In this document: piece after piece, positions 6,678 through 10,947 of the stretch
Layout: each line of letters opens with the position of its first letter
Numbering within the stretch: the stretch's first letter is position 1
DNA from: DAIRET01 sp036795455
GTDB taxonomy: Bacteria; Bacteroidota; Ignavibacteria; Ignavibacteriales; Ignavibacteriaceae
DNA: 10,947 nt
Direction of reading: 5' to 3'
Assembly (NCBI GenBank): GCA_036795455.1
Contig: DAIRET010000097.1
Location: forward strand, 1-10,947
Position numbers and translations under genes: made by a program
The notes under the pieces: model-generated
Told to the model about the DNA's origin: nothing
What the model saw: only the letters and a program-made list of their open reading frames with translations
Database searches by the model: none

Positions 6678-7316
6678 TTAATATCTAATGTTTTGTAAGT
6701 TAAAAATAATAAATAGTTTTGATGGAAGAGCATCTTCATTTTTCGACAACTGCTTACCGAATAATTCCCCGAGGCGGTTAGCTCGAATATCTCTTTTATC
6801 AAATTTAGAAACCTTTAAAGTTTCTTCAAATACCTCTACAAAATAACCAATAATGGAGGTTAATTCAAAGAAATTCAATGAATAAGCAACGAAAGCATTC
6901 CCGAAAAAATGTGCAAGTTTGTCTTTGTCTCCGAAATCGTTATCCGGAGTATCGTAGAAAAACCTTCCGGGCATTTTCTCTACTTTCTTTAGAAAAACAT
7001 TTTGGGGCGAGGTTATGAGCGGGTATTTTATCTTTACTCCTATAAAAGGTGTTGTAATCGGTACATGATTAAAAGGCAAAGTAGCAAATGTTAAAGAAAG
7101 TAGAGTCTCTCTAAGATTGTAATCATTTATTCGTAAAGCAAAAACATAAATCGAATCAATCAATTCAATATCCGAGTTATTACTTTTTAACTTCTCGAAT
7201 TCATCCGAAATTATGTAATTCGAAATTGAATCTACCATAGTATACAGTCTACTATTCTGGGGTAAATGATTAGCCTGAAATAAAAAGAATACCAGAAAGA
7301 CGTTTGCTATTCTCAT
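6678..7316 (-). CDS. exported protein of unknown function with a DK-x-x-HF motif
   Basis: I do not recognise this 212-residue protein with certainty. Residues 1-20 (MRIANVFLVFFLFQANHLPQ) look like a signal peptide or membrane anchor. A helical, mildly charged region follows, then a conserved-looking C-terminal core: GDKDKLAHFFGNAFVAY (129-145), IIGYFVEVFEETLKVS (155-170) and FDKRDIRANRLGELFG (172-187). The order D-K-x-x-H-F, a Glu-bearing helix, then D-x-x-A-N-x-x-G resembles the small YfiM/DUF2279-like membrane-associated proteins, but only loosely. I chose the ATG at 7316 because it puts the hydrophobic stretch at the N-terminus; a GTG at 7355 would add 13 polar residues. It lies between meaB and the response regulator, ending two bases before the latter, so it is probably in the same operon. 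Confidence 0.75.
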   Translation of the reverse strand: MRIANVFLVFFLFQANHLPQNSRLYTMVDSISNYIISDEFEKLKSNNSDIELIDSIYVFALRINDYNLRETLLSLTFATLPFNHVPITTPFIGVKIKYPLITSPQNVFLKKVEKMPGRFFYDTPDNDFGDKDKLAHFFGNAFVAYSLNFFELTSIIGYFVEVFEETLKVSKFDKRDIRANRLGELFGKQLSKNEDALPSKLFIIFNLQNIRY

Positions 7317-7377
7317 TTTTTGATTTAATTTACATTTATAGGAGTTTTTCGACACTTCGGATTATGGGAACAGAAAA

Positions 7378-8343
7378 CTATTTATTTCCGTTTATGCTTT
7401 CTTTAAAATTCTCAATTATTTCACCGGCAATTTTATAAGGAGACACTTTACCTATGACTACTTTTTCAATAGAAGTATTCAGAAGTTGTTCGTTTTCGTT
7501 TTTCCAGAGCTCTCTCAAGATTTTTGTTTCAACAATCTCTTTAATTCTTGACTTCGTTTTTTGTTCTCTTTTGAGCAAATAAGTCTCATTCTGTAGAAGA
7601 TGATTTTTATGCTTTTCAACCTCGTCAACAATCTCTTTAATACCTTTATTCTCTGCTGCAATTGCTTTTAAAATTGGAGGCATCCATGTTTTTTCATCAT
7701 GGCTTTTCAGGAAGAGGATTGTTTTTAAAGCATTAACAGCTTGATCCGAGCCGGGTCTGTCGCTTTTATTAACAACAAAGATATCCGCAATTTCCATCAA
7801 ACCTGCTTTCATAGCCTGAACTGAATCACCTGATTCCGGTACAACTACAACAATAGTTGTGTCCGCAGCTTTCATAATATCAAGCTCCGATTGTCCCACT
7901 CCCACTGTCTCATAAATAACAAAATCGTAACCGGCAGCATCAAGAACATCCGCAGCGTCGACAGCTTTTTTACTCAAGCCACCCAGGCTTCCTCTTGTTG
8001 CCATACTGCGAATAAAAATCCCTGTATCGTTACCTATTTCGGACATTCTAACTCTATCTCCCAGTAAAGCGCCCCCTGAAAAAGGACTTGTCGGGTCAAC
8101 GGCAATTATTCCGACTGTTTTATTTAGTGAGCGGAATAATTTAGCAAGTTGATTTGTTATTGTACTTTTACCGGCTCCGGGAGGTCCTGTAACTCCGATG
8201 CGGTACGCATTACCGCAGTTTGAATATATTTCCTGCAGCAGATACTCTGATTTTTCGTTGTCGGATTCAATAAATGTTATTCCCCTTGCAATACTTCTTT
8301 TATCTTTATTTAATAGATTCTTAATAAAACTTTCACTAATCAA
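7378..8343 (-). CDS. meaB: MeaB/ArgK-type GTPase, methylmalonyl-CoA mutase chaperone
   Basis: The 321-residue protein is a complete G3E-family MeaB. Residues 1-45 form the helical N-terminal part typical of MeaB (KDKRSIARGITFIES). The G domain has Walker A GPPGAGKS (53-60), VDPTSPFSGGALLGDRVRM (82-100), ETVGVGQSE (145-153) and the guanine-specificity motif NKSD (192-195). A C-terminal helical region used for dimerisation follows. MeaB uses GTP to protect B12-dependent methylmalonyl-CoA mutase from inactivation and to gate cofactor loading. The mutase genes are not in the window, so the partner must be encoded elsewhere. The only plausible start is a TTG at 8343, 15 bases after the nadD stop; the in-frame stop of nadD lies just upstream and there is no early ATG. 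The preceding AGAAAGAAA is a weak ribosome site. Confidence 0.93.
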   Translation of the reverse strand: MISESFIKNLLNKDKRSIARGITFIESDNEKSEYLLQEIYSNCGNAYRIGVTGPPGAGKSTITNQLAKLFRSLNKTVGIIAVDPTSPFSGGALLGDRVRMSEIGNDTGIFIRSMATRGSLGGLSKKAVDAADVLDAAGYDFVIYETVGVGQSELDIMKAADTTIVVVVPESGDSVQAMKAGLMEIADIFVVNKSDRPGSDQAVNALKTILFLKSHDEKTWMPPILKAIAAENKGIKEIVDEVEKHKNHLLQNETYLLKREQKTKSRIKEIVETKILRELWKNENEQLLNTSIEKVVIGKVSPYKIAGEIIENFKESINGNK

Positions 8344-8358
8344 ATCGTTTCTTTCTGT

Positions 8359-8928
8359 TTATATGTACAAATCGTTTTTACAAATATATTTCAGAACCGG
8401 GTCGGGAACAAGATAATTAACCGGGAGATTATTGCGGATACGTTTCCTAATCTCGGTCGAGCTTATTTCGATTACCGGTGTATCAATTAAAGTTACCGAA
8501 TCAAAGTATTTATTCTTTTTATCCGGTATATCGCTTTTCCTTTTCATAACGACAATATTACATAGTTTTACCAGCTTATCCGGGTCTTTCCACTTATCAA
8601 ATACAAGTAGGTTATCGTAACCGATTATTAAATCGATTGATGAATGCTCATTCAAAAAATGAGTTACAGTATCAATTGTATAAGAAACATTTTCATTCCT
8701 GATTTCAAAATCGGAAACTTCGATTTTTTTATTTCCTTCAATTGTAAGTTTTACCATGTTCATTCTATCGGTAGGAGAAGAGTGCTTTTCTTCCTGCTTT
8801 AAAGGTGAAATATAACTTGGAATAAGAATCACCTTATCCAGTTTACGAAGTTCAATCACCGATTGCACAGTAATCAAATGACCGATGTGTACCGGGTCAA
8901 AAGTACCGCCGAAAATTCCTACTTTCAT
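8359..8928 (-). CDS. nadD: nicotinate-nucleotide adenylyltransferase
   Basis: The 189-residue protein joins nicotinate mononucleotide and ATP to give nicotinate adenine dinucleotide, the penultimate step of NAD synthesis. The nucleotidyltransferase signature GGTFDPVHIGHL (7-18) contains the H14-x-G-H17 ATP-binding motif. SYTIDT (82-87), GYDNLLVFDKWKDP (103-116) and the C-terminal ISSTEIRKRI (155-164) are further NadD blocks. In most homologues the third motif begins G-A-D; here it is G-Y-D. Length is normal for the family and the enzyme is cytoplasmic. The ATG is two bases after the stop of the preceding gene. NadD is normally essential, so expression of this operon should be constant. Confidence 0.95.
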   Translation of the reverse strand: MKVGIFGGTFDPVHIGHLITVQSVIELRKLDKVILIPSYISPLKQEEKHSSPTDRMNMVKLTIEGNKKIEVSDFEIRNENVSYTIDTVTHFLNEHSSIDLIIGYDNLLVFDKWKDPDKLVKLCNIVVMKRKSDIPDKKNKYFDSVTLIDTPVIEISSTEIRKRIRNNLPVNYLVPDPVLKYICKNDLYI

Positions 8929-8930
8929 AA

Positions 8931-9632
8931 CTATAACAATTCCTTGTATTCTATAAAAATGTCGGTTAGTTTTTCATGAATTTCCCTGCTGCAAAACGGG
9001 TAATTCTCCCTTTTGGATAAAACTTTATATAATAGCCGGAAGTCTGAAACCGTCTCGACAGGGTAATAACCGTCAAGAATATACAACAAATTGTCAAGTT
9101 CACAGACTCTTTGCAGAAAAGTATCATAGGAATAATTTCTAAAGGGGAGATCGGAAAAAAAATCGTCGAAAAATTTATTAAATCCGAAGAAGTTCACCTT
9201 ACCATTATGTCCTTTCCCGATAACCGAAACATTATCATCCAAACTCAATAAATTTGAAATTTTGTCGAGGTCTTTTAGAGTAATACCGATCATATTCGTA
9301 CGGATGATTATATTCTTTGAAAATCTATCAGAATGTTTTTCGAGCAGTTCGGTTAAATCCGTCCGTAGTTGGGAAGTATTAATGAATGTAAACTCTCTTT
9401 TAATGGGTTGGAGTCCAAGAGAACCGTTTACAAAGCCTTTATCTTCAATATCGAGGCATGGTTTTATTTCAAACTTATATGAATGATTATCCAGAACCTC
9501 GAGTAAATTCAGATACAATAACGAAAAAAGGTGCGATGTATATTCCGCAGTCATTTTATCTATCCCGGGAACCAGCTTTAAATTATAAATCGGGTTGGTC
9601 GGAACCAGGTAGATACAAGTTGAATTCTTCAT
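8931..9632 (-). CDS. divergent DUF2064/CofC-like glycosyltransferase-fold protein, probably inactive
   Basis: This 233-residue protein has no clean family signature, but its block order follows the DUF2064 (arsenosugar-type glycosyltransferase)/CofC nucleotidyltransferase fold. The N-terminal strand CIYLVPTNPIYNLKLVPG (6-23) sits where active members have a phosphate-binding K-x-P-x-x-G-x-x-K-T-R. IIIRTNMIGITLKDL (108-122) sits where they have G-S-D-x-P-x-L; the Asp is Asn here. VIGKGHNGKVNFFGF (137-151) replaces the usual DGGY-L-x-G. Then come FFSDLPFRNYSYDTFLQRV (158-176), like the 'F..ipWst..V' block, and LYILDGYYPVETVSDFRLL (183-201), like the 'DvDt.eDl..L' block. The nucleotide- and metal-binding residues look lost, suggesting a non-catalytic paralogue; this alignment is from memory. 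The ATG at 9632 overlaps prsW by 50 bases and the gene ends two bases before nadD. Confidence 0.7.
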   Translation of the reverse strand: MKNSTCIYLVPTNPIYNLKLVPGIDKMTAEYTSHLFSLLYLNLLEVLDNHSYKFEIKPCLDIEDKGFVNGSLGLQPIKREFTFINTSQLRTDLTELLEKHSDRFSKNIIIRTNMIGITLKDLDKISNLLSLDDNVSVIGKGHNGKVNFFGFNKFFDDFFSDLPFRNYSYDTFLQRVCELDNLLYILDGYYPVETVSDFRLLYKVLSKRENYPFCSREIHEKLTDIFIEYKELL

Positions 9633-10578
9633 TATCTTTTTCTTTTAACAAACCTTCTAAAAATTGACGATGAAAATTTACTTCATTTTCATAAAATAAT
9701 CTGTTAAAACCGGAACTATTTTTTAACTGCATTTTTCTGAATGCAAGTGTTGTCGCAGCTTTTATATACGGTTTACGGATTGATTCATCAATCCAGCCTT
9801 TATGCTCTCTTATTGTTGAATTTAAAATAGTTAAATGCTTTTCAGGGATTAACCCGTTTGATGATTCCTCCTTCAGTTCGTTGTAAATCAGTTTTTTTTC
9901 ATTAAGAACTGAAATCTTAAAAGTGAAAAGAAAAATGATTATTGAGCCGATTAAAAAAAGGAATCCATGTATTGAAGTGTTATCAAAACTTACGCTATAG
10001 TTCCATGCAAAGTGGATGAACATCGCAAGGAATAATCCAAGAGGGGGGAAGAGTATTTTAATCCACACCGGTCTGAATTTGGCATAACCGAGAAAAGCCC
10101 CGAAAGTAGCCGTTGAAACGCAGTGCATAACTGCTGTAAAAAGAGTTCTAACTATTACGAGAAATATCCATTCCGAAAATGTATTCCCGAACATGATGAA
10201 ATAAAGAAAGTTTTCAGTCATACCGAAGCCGAGCCCGATTGCACCGCCGTATACGATTCCATCCGTCATGTTGTCGAATTTCCTGTTGGCAACTGTAATC
10301 AGTAGAAATACTCCTTTTGTCAACTCCTCAACCACGGGGGCAATAATCACGGTTTCAGCATGTGCGAGTAGATGTTTGTCGGTTATGAAAATCGAAAAAA
10401 AAGAACTCATAAAAAAGTTACCGACAATTGAGAGGAGTATTGCTCCTACCGCTCCCCAAATAAAATTCTTTAAATAAAGAGAAACCGGCTCAGGGTCAAA
10501 TCTGTCGTATCTCCATATTAGATATAAATAAATCAATATGGGGATTAATGCTGCTAAAACAGAGGCGAGAACCGGCAT
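9583..10578 (-). CDS. PrsW-family intramembrane metalloprotease
   Basis: The 331-residue protein has about seven to eight membrane segments in residues 1-223 and a soluble tail of about 108 residues. Motifs of the PrsW family (PF13367, related to CPBP/Abi proteases) are visible: RFDPEP (26-31), VVEELTKG (82-89, with E84, E85 and K88), DGIVYGGAIGLGFGMTEN (106-123), RTLFTAVMHC (144-153) with H152, and FIHFAWN (187-193) with H189. The Glu pair and His residues are the presumed zinc site. In Bacillus, PrsW cleaves an anti-sigma factor; the substrate here is unknown. The basic/acidic tail is predicted to lie in the cytoplasm. The gene starts 14 bases after the permease stop, without a clear ribosome binding site, and its end overlaps the next gene by 50 bases. 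Confidence 0.9.
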   Translation of the reverse strand: MPVLASVLAALIPILIYLYLIWRYDRFDPEPVSLYLKNFIWGAVGAILLSIVGNFFMSSFFSIFITDKHLLAHAETVIIAPVVEELTKGVFLLITVANRKFDNMTDGIVYGGAIGLGFGMTENFLYFIMFGNTFSEWIFLVIVRTLFTAVMHCVSTATFGAFLGYAKFRPVWIKILFPPLGLFLAMFIHFAWNYSVSFDNTSIHGFLFLIGSIIIFLFTFKISVLNEKKLIYNELKEESSNGLIPEKHLTILNSTIREHKGWIDESIRKPYIKAATTLAFRKMQLKNSSGFNRLFYENEVNFHRQFLEGLLKEKDNEEFNLYLPGSDQPDL

Positions 10579-10592
10579 ACAATTTTACACGT

Positions 10593-10947
10593 TTAGCTGC
10601 TTTTCAACCATTTCATAACTTCTTTGAAGGAAGGTCTTTTCCCGTAAGAAAGAATCCCGATTCTGAAAACTTTGGCAGAAAAAAGAACAGTCAAATAAAT
10701 TGATACGATAAGCAATGCCGTTGTTACTGCAATTTCCCATAGCGGTACGGGAACACTGTTTATTCTTAGAAGCATTATTGCAGGAGTTGTTAATGGAATA
10801 AATGAGAATATCTTAACGATTAATAAATCCGGGTTCTGCATAGCAGGCATTGCAACAACGATAGGAAGTAAAATAACCAATGATAGGTAGCTTGTTAGCT
10901 GCTGTGCTTCCTGTTCGGTAGTTACTATTGAACCGAGCCCTACAAAT
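10593..10947 (-). CDS. C-terminal part of an ABC-2 (NatB-like) transporter permease, 5' truncated
   Basis: The frame is open from the window edge to the TAA at 10593-10595, giving about 117 residues; a TTG at 10880 is in frame but inside the protein. The visible part begins with GLGSIVTTEQEAQQLTSYLS, the family-typical segment just before the last membrane helices. It continues with NPDLLIVKIFSFIPLTTPAI and LRINSVPVPLWEIAVTTALL, and ends in a tail around residues 93-117 with FRIGILSYGKRPSFKEVMKWL. This matches the C-terminus of NatB-type ABC-2 permeases, inner-membrane export subunits that pair with a separate ATPase (NatA-like), probably encoded upstream outside the window. NatAB exports sodium in Bacillus; the substrate here cannot be read. 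prsW follows after 14 bases. Confidence 0.88.
   Translation of the reverse strand, partial: FVGLGSIVTTEQEAQQLTSYLSLVILLPIVVAMPAMQNPDLLIVKIFSFIPLTTPAIMLLRINSVPVPLWEIAVTTALLIVSIYLTVLFSAKVFRIGILSYGKRPSFKEVMKWLKSS

Noticed and set aside
10123..10477. Plus-strand frames opposite prsW
   Set aside because: They are antisense to a well-supported membrane-protein gene and show no domain signatures.

Overview
The window is AT-rich bacterial chromosome, densely packed with ordinary housekeeping and accessory genes. There is no plasmid, phage, transposon, CRISPR or rRNA/tRNA signal. Protein styles (a DinB with SIDEF, a NtrX-like sigma-54 regulator, MeaB, ThyX in place of ThyA, a PrsW with a soluble tail, a NatB-like ABC-2 permease) and the frequent absence of Shine-Dalgarno sequences suggest a member of the Bacteroidota/Chlorobiota/Ignavibacteriota group. 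This placement is inference from protein character only; no marker gene proves it.

Left part, plus strand (1-4947). The window opens inside the 3' end of a gene for a small, probably secreted, MmpS-like beta-sandwich protein. A gene-free stretch follows (329-616), holding two pairs of 9-base direct repeats, each with an 11-base period, and one strong imperfect hairpin. Then comes a tight run: yjbQ (UPF0047), an overlapping DUF72/YecE gene, an AEC-family transporter and dinB (translesion DNA polymerase IV). After a 94-base gap with a perfect 8-base inverted repeat, thyX (flavin-dependent thymidylate synthase) follows with a good ribosome binding site.

Right part, minus strand (10947-4970). 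Reading in the direction of transcription: the C-terminal part of an ABC-2/NatB-like permease, a PrsW-family membrane protease, a degenerate DUF2064/CofC-like glycosyltransferase-fold protein, nadD, meaB, an unrecognised exported protein, a sigma-54-dependent response regulator and a HIT-family hydrolase. Gaps are 2-22 bases or overlaps at most junctions (61 bases before the exported protein if its ATG start is used), so this looks like one long operon whose promoter lies upstream of the window. It converges on thyX with only 22 bases between.

How the genes fit together: dinB and thyX both serve DNA synthesis; nadD makes NAD; meaB protects and reloads B12-dependent mutase; the response regulator would control sigma-54 promoters elsewhere, and its kinase is not in view. 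The genes least explained by known families are the degenerate glycosyltransferase-fold protein next to nadD and the exported protein between meaB and the regulator. I found no convincing sign of a new defence or mobile system; the most useful leads are these two genes and the structured gap at 329-616.
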